Notes under the pieces: model-generated
Database searches by the model: none
The model's input: the letters and a program-made list of their open reading frames with translations, nothing else
What the model was told of the DNA's origin: nothing
Assembly (NCBI GenBank): GCA_034429695.1
Contig: DAOUGC010000201.1
Coordinates: 1 to 12,790 of the forward strand
Direction of reading: 5' to 3'
DNA length: 12,790 nucleotides
Source of the DNA: DAOUGC01 sp034429695
Lineage (GTDB): Bacteria > Chloroflexota > Anaerolineae > Anaerolineales > Anaerolineaceae
Position numbers and translations under genes: made by a program
Shown here: one piece after another, positions 1-7,365 of the stretch
Position numbering within the stretch: the first letter of the stretch is position 1
How the letters are laid out: every line of letters starts with the position of its first letter

Positions 1-105
1 GCGGGCAACCCCATGAACCTGCGGCTGGGCATTTACCCCGCCGGACATACGGTCACAGGGCAAATGGAGCAGGACGCGCTGGATTGGTTTGCAGCCCACC
101 TGTAA
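1..105 (+). CDS. Alpha/beta hydrolase, C-terminal tail (partial)
   Basis: The frame is open from the first base and gives 34 residues ending in TAA. The tail reads YPAGHTVTGQMEQDALDWFA and then AHL. A Gly-His in this position, followed about ten residues later by an amphipathic helix with Asp-Trp and a terminal leucine, is typical of the end of alpha/beta hydrolases of the dienelactone hydrolase or acyl-peptidase kind. There the His is the catalytic base of the Ser-Asp-His triad. The nucleophile and acid would lie upstream of the window, so substrate and activity cannot be judged. No terminator with a T-tract follows. The family call rests on a short stretch and is moderately secure. Confidence 0.55.
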   Translation, partial: AGNPMNLRLGIYPAGHTVTGQMEQDALDWFAAHL

Positions 106-148
106 AACGCCTGAACGTTGAACTGCAACAATCAGTTGGGGGAAACCA

Positions 149-382
149 ATGACCGGAGCGATCGTACCGGATGTTCGCCACCGCACTGGAGATTTCATAT
201 TCAGCCTGCCCGCTCTGGCAGCATTGACCCGCGTATGGAACCGGCGCTGCCCGTTGTGCGGCAATGAACCTGGGCGGGAAGAACTGTATTAAAAAGAGGG
301 GCTGACCTGTCATCATCAGGCATCATTCTTGCATTCCATCACTCCGGAAACAGTGCTCGAAGCAATTGAGCAAATTCTGTAG
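149..382 (+). pseudogene. Small Cys-containing reading frame interrupted by an in-frame TAA
   Basis: ATG at 149 follows a G-rich stretch (GGGGGA, 138-143) at a usable ribosome-binding distance. The frame runs 47 codons, contains a CPLCGN knuckle (residues 34-39) and stops at TAA 290-292. The same frame then continues for 29 codons to TAG 380-382 with protein-like content, including LTCHH and ITPETVLEAIEQIL. The two halves read as one protein of about 76 residues with a nonsense codon between them; a single CAA-to-TAA change would explain it. An upstream TGA at 119-121 means 149 is the first possible ATG. I do not recognise the family. Alternatives are a genuine 47-residue peptide, or chance coding in an intergenic gap. 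Confidence 0.3.
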
Positions 383-393
383 AAACCGGAGCC

Positions 394-443
394 TCAACGG
401 AGATCGGCATTGGCCGCAACTGGCTCGATTCTTGCTCCGTTGA
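394..443 (+). promoter_or_regulatory. Stem-loop just upstream of the HD-GYP start codon
   Basis: TCAACGGAG (394-402) and CTCCGTTGA (435-443) form a perfect 9-bp inverted repeat. Inside it, ATCG (403-406) can pair with CGAT (426-429), and TTG (410-412) with CAA (417-419) closes a four-base loop. The 3' arm ends nine bases before the HD-GYP ATG. A fold here would cover the place where a ribosome-binding site should be, and no good Shine-Dalgarno sequence is visible otherwise. No T-tract follows, so it is not a standard terminator. A role in translational control is an inference, and the repeat could also be a protein-binding site. Confidence 0.35.
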
Positions 444-452
444 ACCATACGC

Positions 453-1595
453 ATGAATGACATCTCCAATCCGCTGAGCGGACTCAAAAAAATCTACGCC
501 CTGCTGCGCTCCTACGAGAACGACGGGGAAGCCGAGAAGCATATTTTCCAGAAAGCGGAAATGCTTTTTGATGAGCTGTCTGCGCTGCTCCAACTCGATG
601 CCATTGCCCTGGCGATGCCCAATTGGAAAACCGGCGATCCGCAAATCCAGCTCGGGCGGGGCGGATGGCGAAACTCAGAGGGTGAGACTGTGCCAGCGCA
701 CTGGATGTTCAACACCAGGGCGGACATCGTTTGCCTGCGTTTGGAAGAAGCGGAAAAGATCATTCCCCGGCCGGTATGCACCCATCCGCTTTACACGGTG
801 GCCAGTGTGCCGTTGATCTTCCGCCGCCGCAAACTGGGCGCCATGTTGTTTGCCCGCGCGCGCGCCATGCATGCCCCTGAACTGACCCTTTTTCAGGCGG
901 TGGCCGATACCGGAACCCGCCTGCTGTTGCGCCTGATTAACCGCAGCCTGGTGAACCTGGTCATGGACATCGCCCAGACCGAAAGTCAGGTTGGCGCAGA
1001 TGACATGGTGGAGCTTGACCTCGACTTTATTGCCGGAAGTTACGCCTCCGTTGGCGCCTTTTTACAAACCATGCAAAAACGCAACTTCCGATCTTTGGGT
1101 CATTCCGCCGAGATCGTGGCCCTGACCATGAATTTGGCTGAAGCGCTGGACTGGACCCAACAGATCGGCGTTGAGGTACTGCGCAAGGGTGCGCTGCTGC
1201 ACGACATCGGCAAAATCGCCGTTCCCGACCCAATCCTGCTCAAACCCGGACCACTGACTGACAAGGAATGGGAGGTCATCCGCCTGCATCCGGTGGTGGC
1301 TTATCATCTCATCTCACCCATCCCCGAGCTGCAACCCGCCGTTGAAATTCCGCTGTATCATCACGAACGCTGGGATGGACGCGGTTATCCGAGCAACCTG
1401 AAAGGTGAACAGATCCCCCTGCCGGCGCGCATTTTTGCCGTGGTGGATTGCTGGGATGCGCTGCTATCTGACCGCCCCTACCGCAAAGCCTGGCGCGAGG
1501 ACGACGTGCGCAGCTATCTGGAGAGCCAGGCAGGTACGCATTTTGACCCGCGGGTGGTGGATGCCTTCATCCAGGTGCGCTACGGCAAGCCATGA
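453..1595 (+). CDS. HD-GYP domain protein, probable cyclic-di-GMP phosphodiesterase with GAF-like N-terminal region
   Basis: This 380-residue soluble protein has two parts. Residues about 10-165 look like a GAF-type sensor fold without an obvious cofactor motif. Residues about 200-378 are a complete HD-GYP domain: conserved His in LGHSAEIV (H217), metal-binding HD in LLHDIGK (H250, D251), LHP (H279), HHERWDGRGYP (H303-P313), and the VVDCWDALLSDRPYRKA segment (D332). HD-GYP enzymes hydrolyse cyclic-di-GMP to pGpG or GMP with a di- or tri-metal centre; some act on cGAMP. All signature residues are present, so activity is expected. No receiver domain, GGDEF partner or membrane segment is seen. 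The start at 453 is fixed by an in-frame TGA at 441-443. A stem-loop lies immediately upstream and a separately promoted lipoprotein gene downstream. Confidence 0.9.
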   Translation: MNDISNPLSGLKKIYALLRSYENDGEAEKHIFQKAEMLFDELSALLQLDAIALAMPNWKTGDPQIQLGRGGWRNSEGETVPAHWMFNTRADIVCLRLEEAEKIIPRPVCTHPLYTVASVPLIFRRRKLGAMLFARARAMHAPELTLFQAVADTGTRLLLRLINRSLVNLVMDIAQTESQVGADDMVELDLDFIAGSYASVGAFLQTMQKRNFRSLGHSAEIVALTMNLAEALDWTQQIGVEVLRKGALLHDIGKIAVPDPILLKPGPLTDKEWEVIRLHPVVAYHLISPIPELQPAVEIPLYHHERWDGRGYPSNLKGEQIPLPARIFAVVDCWDALLSDRPYRKAWREDDVRSYLESQAGTHFDPRVVDAFIQVRYGKP

Positions 1596-1647
1596 ACCTG
1601 CCCGGGCGGAAAACAGATTTTCCAATCCGGCAGGCAACGATTCCAGT

Positions 1648-1653
1648 TATAAT
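1648..1653 (+). promoter_or_regulatory. Possible -10 element for the lipoprotein gene
   Basis: A perfect TATAAT lies in the 181-bp gap between the HD-GYP stop and the lipoprotein start. No convincing -35 is present at the right distance: the hexamer 17 bp upstream is AATCCG, and TTCCAA at 1620-1625 is too far away. If used, it would give a leader of roughly 115 nt. This is weak evidence, but the gap is otherwise featureless and readthrough from the HD-GYP gene is the only other obvious way to transcribe the lipoprotein. Confidence 0.22.
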
Positions 1654-1776
1654 TCCCTCATCAATCCACGCACATCGCCGGATGAACCCGGCGCAATATT
1701 CACCCCCTCATCCGCTTTTACGGCGCATGGGCGGCGTTTACAGGTTGGCCCAGACTTTTTCCAAGCAGTTTCAAAC

Positions 1777-2781
1777 ATGAATCTCAAAAACATTCTCCTT
1801 ACCCTGTCACTCCTCCTCGTGATCCTGGCTGCCGGTTGCAGCCTGCCCGGCATGGATGAAGAAACAGGCGAACCCACCCCCACTCCGGATATTCGCGTTC
1901 CATATGCATTAAAAAACGAAGAGTACCTCGTCATCAGCAACCCTGCCTGCACCCTGGGCAGCCAGCCGGTGATCCTGCCGTATGACATGCAGGGCAATCT
2001 CACTGCGTGGGCTCCGCCTGCTGCCGGTGGAGATGAAACCACTGCACCCGTCGAGCGCCTGGCATTGATCCGCGCCACATCCAAAGACACATGGTTCCAG
2101 GGCGAACTGGTGGTGGTGGACGGACCCACTTTTGATGTCCCCCGCGTTCTGGCTGAACACGCCCACGGTTACGTCACCTGGTCTCCAGATGGTGATCAAC
2201 TGGCATACGTCAGTTACCGCAAGGAGGACGAGCAGTATACCGTCATGCTGGTGGAAGCCGACGGACAATCCAAACCTTACGATCTCTTCCCCGGGCAGCA
2301 GGCAGCCACTGCACCGTACACCAGCCGCAAAGCCATTTTGCAGTGGAACAGTCCGTCAGAAATGATTGTGCTGTCCAGTTGCGGAGCCGGATGCTCACTG
2401 GTGTACCGGGTGAACCCCATCACCCGGCAGGCGGAGGAAATACCGGCTGACGGCGTTGACATGCAATACGCATGGCAGATCCGGCGCAACGAGACGCCCC
2501 CTGACCAGGGAGGGTTCCCGGTAATGCTGGAGCCAAACTGGTCGCCGGATGGAAATGGAGTGACCTTTCTGGATGCACGCTACAACCTGTTTGTTCTGCT
2601 GGCTGAACAGAAAGAGATCTTTGCCATTTACTGGGAAGGCGCTTATCTGCCGGTTACTTTTGACGCTCCTGAACAACGCGAGACAGCCTGGTCGTCCACC
2701 GGAAAGCTGGCTGTGCGTCTGGAAGACCGCGTTGAGATCTATGATCCATACGATCCAACCTGCCGAAATGGGTCAAATTAG
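1777..2781 (+). CDS. Lipoprotein with PD40/TolB-like beta-propeller repeats
   Basis: The 334-residue product starts MNLKN and has a hydrophobic stretch (about residues 6-19) ending in the lipobox LAAGC, so Cys21 should be lipidated after signal peptidase II cleavage. A short EPTPTP spacer follows, a common tether in Chloroflexota envelope lipoproteins. Beta-propeller motifs are visible: VTWSPDGDQLAYVSYR in the middle, PNWSPDGNGVTFLD further on, and a degenerate TAWSSTGKLAVRLEDRVEIYD near the C-terminus. Such propellers usually bind proteins, and no catalytic motif is seen. The frame is open upstream to 1405, but the lipobox fixes 1777 as the real start. It probably sits on the outer face of the membrane; its partner is unknown. 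Confidence 0.8.
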   Translation: MNLKNILLTLSLLLVILAAGCSLPGMDEETGEPTPTPDIRVPYALKNEEYLVISNPACTLGSQPVILPYDMQGNLTAWAPPAAGGDETTAPVERLALIRATSKDTWFQGELVVVDGPTFDVPRVLAEHAHGYVTWSPDGDQLAYVSYRKEDEQYTVMLVEADGQSKPYDLFPGQQAATAPYTSRKAILQWNSPSEMIVLSSCGAGCSLVYRVNPITRQAEEIPADGVDMQYAWQIRRNETPPDQGGFPVMLEPNWSPDGNGVTFLDARYNLFVLLAEQKEIFAIYWEGAYLPVTFDAPEQRETAWSSTGKLAVRLEDRVEIYDPYDPTCRNGSN

Positions 2782-2797
2782 GCGGTTGCGCTTCGCC

Positions 2798-2827
2798 TTG
2801 ACAATGCTTGCACGGAAAAGCTATACT
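2798..2827 (+). promoter_or_regulatory. Sigma-70-type promoter of the SPFH operon
   Basis: TTGACA (2798-2803, perfect) and TATACT (2822-2827, one mismatch) are separated by 18 bp, in the 87-bp gap before the first SPFH gene. Transcription would start near 2834, giving a leader of about 35 nt. The -35 hexamer and spacer length match the promoter of the opposing AAA+ operon. Confidence 0.7.
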
Positions 2828-2868
2828 GATTTGAAATTGTTTCCACTCTCAGGTTCATAAAAGCACCC

Positions 2869-4926
2869 ATGGTTCCCATCTCCCGCCGCAGGCGGACCAC
2901 CCGTAGAATCAGCCCGATTAGCGCAGCGTTCCTCGCCCTGGCGCTGCTCTTTCTGATCGGCTTTGGAGGTGATATTCTGCGCGTGCTGAGCGGGGTGCTT
3001 TCGGTGATATTCCTGCTGCTCGGCGTTCCGTACCCCCCCATCAACGCTGAAATTGCCAACTCGTTCCTGGTAATCATGTATAACTGCATGTGCGGCTTTG
3101 GCGTGGTGGCATGGATCTGGGTGCTGATCGCCGCATCCCAGACGCTGCTGCCGGTGCGCTATTTCCGCGGTGATGCCCCACACAGAACACCAGCGTTGCG
3201 TCCCAACCTTTTCAGCGGCCACCGCACCGTGCCCAGCCAGCAAAATCAGCAGGAACCCGGCGCCCTGGAAGAAGTGTTGCGCACCGGCTGGCAACTGATC
3301 CTGCATGTGCTCAAAATGCACGGGCCGGCTGTCTTTATCCGCAACGGCGAATACCAGATGGAAGCCGAGGAGTCGCGCCGGCGCGGCATTGGCGTGACCG
3401 TTGTGGATTTCAACAGTGCTGTGGTGCTGGAAGAACAAATTCCACGCCCCAGCATTGCGCTGCCGTTCCGCAACATGCTCAATCAGGTGCTCGAGTTCTT
3501 TCATTTAATGGATCATCGTCAGAACTTCAGGGTGCGCGGTCCCGGCGTGGTGTTCATGCGCCCCGGCGAACAGATCCGCAACGCGGTGGATCTGCGCCCG
3601 CAAACGCGCACGCGCCCCGGAACCAATGCCCACACCCGTGACGGGTTGGAAGTGACCTCTGTGGTGGTCTCGGCTTTTTCCATCGGGCAGGAACCGGAAG
3701 TGCTGCAACTGACCTGCTCATCCAACCCTGAGCAGCCCAATTTCCAATTCATCCGTCTGGAAACCCTGCCGGGCGGACGCATTCAGGTACAGCACATCAC
3801 CGATGAGCTGTTGCCACTGGATATTGAGCAACTGCAGGCCACCGTGCGTGAACTGGCCCGCACCCAGGCATGGCAACCTTTCACCCCCCTGCCTGAACCG
3901 CCCACTTTTCCGGTATTTGATCGCGACCGCGTTTTTTCAGCCGTCATACACCAGGCGCGCCGCACCGACGGGGTTCCGGTTCCCTGGCAGGAACTGCCAG
4001 GCAATGTGGCTGCCGGTATTTTTCGCGAACTGGTTATGGACTGGGACTTTAACAGCCTGTTCAACGTGCCCGGCATCACCCCCCCACCCGACAGCTCAAC
4101 CTTCAGGCGCATGGTGCACGAATACGGGTTCAACCAGTCGCCCGATGGGTCAGGCGACCCGCCCATCCTGCGCATTCGCCAGCAACTGGCACGGCAGATG
4201 CGCAACCTGGGCATCCTGTCCTTCCGGCTGGTGATCAACCGCGACCGGTCCCCGCTGGCTGCGGGCGAGTACAACCCTGGCCGCCTGCTGGTTTCACCGG
4301 TCATGCCGTTCACATCCTCCCAGGTGTTGCGCGACCGGGGCATACGCATGCGTTTTTGCACCGTCTCGGACCCCATGCCCGCCCCGGCGGTCTACCAGCA
4401 GCGCCTGCAAAACTGGCGTGCCATGTGGCAGAGCGAGCTGGAAATGCGCGAGGCGATCAATCAACTGGAAAGCTCACGGGTGTACATTAATACCCGCCTC
4501 GATATTGAACGCAACCTGGGCCGCACCCTCAATCAGATTATCAACCAGACCACGCTGCCGCGTGAGGCGGTTGCCCTGCGCCTGCTGCAGGCTCTGGAAA
4601 CCGCAGCAGCCGACCCCGAGGTCTCGCGCTTGCTGCCGGGTGAAACCGTGCGCATGTTGGAGAACATTCACGACTGGAGGATCCCCGAGGATCGCCCCGG
4701 CTTTAATCGCGGCGGGAGTCCTCCGGCGCCCATGCCCACCCTGCCCGGAACCGCCCAACCCGCGCAAACCCTGCCAGCTCCGCCCTCCCAACAGGCGCTC
4801 ACCCCGCCCACTGAACAGGGCGAAACACCCCTGCCAGCCGTCCTGCCAAACGCCGGTCAGCTCAGTCAACGCCGGGTATTGACCCCGCCTGAAGAAGAAG
4901 CGCAGGAGGACGATGGCGATGAATGA
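2869..4926 (+). CDS. Membrane-anchored SPFH/band-7-like protein with proline-rich acidic tail
   Basis: 685 residues. An Arg-rich N-terminus (residues 6-13) precedes two or three hydrophobic segments (about 17-35, 37-55 and 65-92). SPFH-like sequence follows: GIGVTVVDFNSAVVLEEQ, then GPGVVFMRPGEQ (224-235), and TRDGLEV (256-262) leading into beta strands. After a long insertion comes a second typical element, RGIRMRFCTVSDPMPAP (about 490-506), followed by a helix with QNWRAMWQSELEMREA. SPFH proteins oligomerise into membrane rings or cages and organise membrane complexes. From about residue 614 the tail is Pro-, Gln- and Thr-rich and ends in EEEAQEDDGDE, probably disordered. The ribosome-binding site is weak. 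It overlaps the next gene and is first in its operon. The fold call is by motif reading; the exact subfamily is unknown. Confidence 0.7.
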   Translation: MVPISRRRRTTRRISPISAAFLALALLFLIGFGGDILRVLSGVLSVIFLLLGVPYPPINAEIANSFLVIMYNCMCGFGVVAWIWVLIAASQTLLPVRYFRGDAPHRTPALRPNLFSGHRTVPSQQNQQEPGALEEVLRTGWQLILHVLKMHGPAVFIRNGEYQMEAEESRRRGIGVTVVDFNSAVVLEEQIPRPSIALPFRNMLNQVLEFFHLMDHRQNFRVRGPGVVFMRPGEQIRNAVDLRPQTRTRPGTNAHTRDGLEVTSVVVSAFSIGQEPEVLQLTCSSNPEQPNFQFIRLETLPGGRIQVQHITDELLPLDIEQLQATVRELARTQAWQPFTPLPEPPTFPVFDRDRVFSAVIHQARRTDGVPVPWQELPGNVAAGIFRELVMDWDFNSLFNVPGITPPPDSSTFRRMVHEYGFNQSPDGSGDPPILRIRQQLARQMRNLGILSFRLVINRDRSPLAAGEYNPGRLLVSPVMPFTSSQVLRDRGIRMRFCTVSDPMPAPAVYQQRLQNWRAMWQSELEMREAINQLESSRVYINTRLDIERNLGRTLNQIINQTTLPREAVALRLLQALETAAADPEVSRLLPGETVRMLENIHDWRIPEDRPGFNRGGSPPAPMPTLPGTAQPAQTLPAPPSQQALTPPTEQGETPLPAVLPNAGQLSQRRVLTPPEEEAQEDDGDE
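4904..4909 (+). promoter_or_regulatory. Ribosome-binding site deciding the start of the second SPFH gene
   Basis: A perfect AGGAGG lies inside the end of the first SPFH gene. It is only 3 bp from the ATG at 4913 but 9 bp from the in-frame ATG at 4919, so 4919 is the better start. That ATG overlaps the upstream stop codon region by 8 bp, suggesting translational coupling. Confidence 0.65.
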
Positions 4927-6247
4927 TTTCATGCGCGACCTGCGTCGCTGGATGGATGACAACGCCCAGGCTTTGCAATCCCTGCTGGGTCTGCTGCGCT
5001 TGTTCACCGTGCCCGCCCTGATTATTGCAGTGGCATGGGTGGGGGGTAATGTTTTTGAAAGCGTGGACGCGCAGGAGTTTGGCAATTACATCCGCTCAAT
5101 CAACCCGTTCTTCCGGCGTGTGCCCGATTTCTTGATCTACCTGTTCCACGGGCGGGTGGTGCGCTACATGGTCATCCCCATTGTCGCCACGTTTGCGGTG
5201 CTGCTTGCCAGCGCCAATTACGTGCGCGATATCTACGCCCTGCCCGGCATGACCCACGCCTTCCACTATATCCTCAACAGCCTGTTTGGCATCCGCCGCC
5301 CTACCATCGAGATCAGCGGCGGGCGCATTGACCAGAACGACCCGGATTGGGAACTGTTCTTCCGCATCGGCGGCCCGGGCAATGTGGTGGTGCAGCCCGG
5401 AAATGCCGTGCTCTTTCAAAAGATCCACTGCATTTCATTCACCAGCGTCAACCAATCCTACTTCCTCAGCCCATTTGAAACCATTGGTCCGGTGATCAAC
5501 CTTGATGATCAGGATGAGCGCCTGGATGACTTTGCCGCCCAGACCCTGGATGGCATTCGCGTGCGCCTGCGCGATATCCGCTTCCGCTACCGCATCCTGG
5601 CGCAAACCATTGATCAGCGCGTGGTGCGCCGCTCGCTGGATGCCCCCTACCCCTTCGACAGCAACGCCATCCACCAGATACCGGCGCAGCTCATCGTCAG
5701 CGCCGAAGGGCTTAACCAGTGGCATCAAACCGTGGCGCTGCAGGTGCGCAACTCACTCACCGGTTTCGTCAACCAGCACACGCTGGATTACCTGACCGCC
5801 CCGCGCACCTCGCCCGACAACCCACAGGAAAAGCTGCGCCAGCACCTGACTTCTGCGGCTGCCGCGGCTCGCCTTAGGGACCTGGGCGCTGAGTTGATCT
5901 GGATTGACGTTGGCTTTATCGAAATGGTGGATGAGGAAGTCAATCAGGAGCGTCTCAACAACTGGGCGGTTGAGTGGCGCGCCAATGCCGGGTTGCTGCA
6001 GGCATACAGCCAGGCCATGCGCCAGGGATACGCCGAAGTCAGTCAGGCTGAGGCCGAAGCCGCCGTCATCCGCCAGCTCGTCGAGGGATTGGGTGACATT
6101 CAACCCAACACCACACCCGAGAATTTGCGCACATTGTTCCTGCTTCGTTCGGCGCAAATCCTTGATAATCTTGAACGGCATCCCTACAACAACGGCGACA
6201 ACGGCGGATTGCAGCCGCCCCGCCAGGAACCGCAGGCGCCCGCATGA
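4919..6247 (+). CDS. Second membrane-anchored SPFH/band-7-like protein
   Basis: 442 residues from the preferred start (444 from 4913). Two hydrophobic segments, about 22-42 and 81-99, anchor the N-terminus. The body has SPFH-like elements in the same order as its upstream neighbour: GGPGNVVVQPGNA, TLDGIRVRLRDIRFRYRI, an amphipathic region with LTGFVNQHTLDYL, then GAELIWIDVGFIEMVDEEV and a helix with LNNWAVEWRAN. A Gln/Glu/Ala-rich helix (AEVSQAEAEAAVIRQLVEG) follows, a flotillin- or HflC-like feature that often mediates oligomerisation. Two related SPFH genes in tandem recall the HflK-HflC pair, which forms a mixed cage around a membrane AAA+ protease. Equivalence is not claimed, because sequence similarity is loose. 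The gene overlaps both neighbours (8 bp and 4 bp). Confidence 0.7.
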   Translation: MNDFMRDLRRWMDDNAQALQSLLGLLRLFTVPALIIAVAWVGGNVFESVDAQEFGNYIRSINPFFRRVPDFLIYLFHGRVVRYMVIPIVATFAVLLASANYVRDIYALPGMTHAFHYILNSLFGIRRPTIEISGGRIDQNDPDWELFFRIGGPGNVVVQPGNAVLFQKIHCISFTSVNQSYFLSPFETIGPVINLDDQDERLDDFAAQTLDGIRVRLRDIRFRYRILAQTIDQRVVRRSLDAPYPFDSNAIHQIPAQLIVSAEGLNQWHQTVALQVRNSLTGFVNQHTLDYLTAPRTSPDNPQEKLRQHLTSAAAAARLRDLGAELIWIDVGFIEMVDEEVNQERLNNWAVEWRANAGLLQAYSQAMRQGYAEVSQAEAEAAVIRQLVEGLGDIQPNTTPENLRTLFLLRSAQILDNLERHPYNNGDNGGLQPPRQEPQAPA

Positions 6248-7230
6248 AACCATCTGATGTCCTTGACGTGTACTCGTGGTTGTTGCCTGCCGGCGAGAGC
6301 TGGGTTTTCACCCCCGGCAATGCAGAGCGCGCCCGGCGCATCCTTTCGGCAGCCGTGGACGACGCCAGCGCGCGCATTTTGACGCGCGAACTGCTGGAAC
6401 CGCTTGCCATGAGCGCCCGCCCGCTGGAGCACAGCCAGGCGCTGCTGGTGTGTGCCGTATCTGAAGCACGCCGCGGAGACCTGTACCGCGGACGGGAGCT
6501 GGTGGATGAAGCCATGCGCCAGCGCGAAAAAGCCGGTCTGCCGGACGGGTTCAACAAGGTGTTGCACCAGATGCTTGACTGGTTGTTTCGCGAAAGCGCC
6601 AACCCCAACGGAACATGGAACATGCGCTCAGGGCGTGTGGACAGCCTGGCTGCATGGAGCAAGCAGGTCATTGAGACCCAGGCGCGTATTCAAGAGTCCA
6701 GCAAATTGCGGAATATTGATGTGGTGTATGGTTGGTTGTTCAGGGACAAACGGCCCGGCAACCTGCGCCCTGATGTACAGGCGATCCAGCAACAGGTGGA
6801 AACCATGTCACTTGAGCCGCTGGTTGACCTGCAGCAGGACGCGCAAAACCGCTTGAAGATGATCGCCCGCCTGGCTGTGGCTGCCGGAGCCGGAAAAGAC
6901 CTGATGGAACGCGGCGAGGGGCTGCTGGAATGTGGCCGGGCTGCGGCTCGGTTGGGCTTGCTTGCCAATGCGCGTGAATACTTTCAACGCGCGCTGCTGG
7001 AATATGTCCCCAGAACGCACAGCCACGCTGTCACCCTGTGGTTGCTTGGCATTGTCACATGGGAGTTCCCGGGTGAGGGCAGTGAAGCCTCCCGCCTGTG
7101 GATGGAAGCCATCGAAAGTTTCTGCGAGCTGGGTGAAAACGATGTCAAACTGGATAACCGCCAGTGGTACCGCCGCACCGTGGAGATCATGGAGATGACC
7201 CTGCAGGATATGGCTCGTTCCGTGTTCTAA
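6244..7230 (+). CDS. Helical TPR-like protein, function unknown
   Basis: 328 residues, no signal peptide or membrane segment, and almost entirely alpha-helical by composition. The clearest repeat-like stretch is residues about 220-255, with GEGLLECGRAAARLGLLANA followed by REYFQRALLEY, the small-large-small spacing of a tetratricopeptide helix pair. A weaker one lies near residues 58-90 (HSQALLVCAVSEARRGDLYR). TPR proteins are protein-protein adaptors. The ATG overlaps the preceding stop (ATGA, 6244-6247), so it is translated with the SPFH pair and probably works beside it on the cytoplasmic side. No catalytic motif is visible. The gene ends the operon, 28 bp before a large hairpin. Confidence 0.65.
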   Translation: MKPSDVLDVYSWLLPAGESWVFTPGNAERARRILSAAVDDASARILTRELLEPLAMSARPLEHSQALLVCAVSEARRGDLYRGRELVDEAMRQREKAGLPDGFNKVLHQMLDWLFRESANPNGTWNMRSGRVDSLAAWSKQVIETQARIQESSKLRNIDVVYGWLFRDKRPGNLRPDVQAIQQQVETMSLEPLVDLQQDAQNRLKMIARLAVAAGAGKDLMERGEGLLECGRAAARLGLLANAREYFQRALLEYVPRTHSHAVTLWLLGIVTWEFPGEGSEASRLWMEAIESFCELGENDVKLDNRQWYRRTVEIMEMTLQDMARSVF

Positions 7231-7258
7231 ACAATCATCAATACCCCATGGCATGAAT

Positions 7259-7291
7259 CACCACCCCGTCCAAAATCAGGACGGGGTGGTG
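7259..7291. terminator. Perfect 13-bp hairpin between the converging operons
   Basis: CACCACCCCGTCC (7259-7271) pairs exactly with GGACGGGGTGGTG (7279-7291) across a seven-base loop. It lies 28 bp after the TPR gene and 75 bp after the AAA+ gene, which converge here. Neither side has a real T-tract (only TT on the + strand), so it is probably a bidirectional terminator of the strong-stem type or an mRNA 3'-end stabiliser. Confidence 0.65.
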
Positions 7292-7365
7292 TTACAGTGG
7301 GGTGTGAAGCAGCACTGGTTAAGGGAAATCTGGCTGGCACACACCTTGCCCACACTGGTTGATGC

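Noticed and set aside
1405..1776. Upstream extension of the lipoprotein frame, open back to 1405
   Set aside because: It overlaps the well-supported HD-GYP domain in another frame, and the lipobox fixes the real start at 1777.
2780..2798. AGGCG...CGCCT hairpin at the lipoprotein stop as a terminator
   Set aside because: Only five base pairs, it overlaps the stop codon and has no T-tract; the -35 of the next promoter follows at once.
2821..3504. Long leftward reading frame opposite the first SPFH gene
   Set aside because: Low-complexity His/Gln/Ala-rich translation with no motif, antisense to a supported gene in GC-rich DNA where such frames arise by chance.
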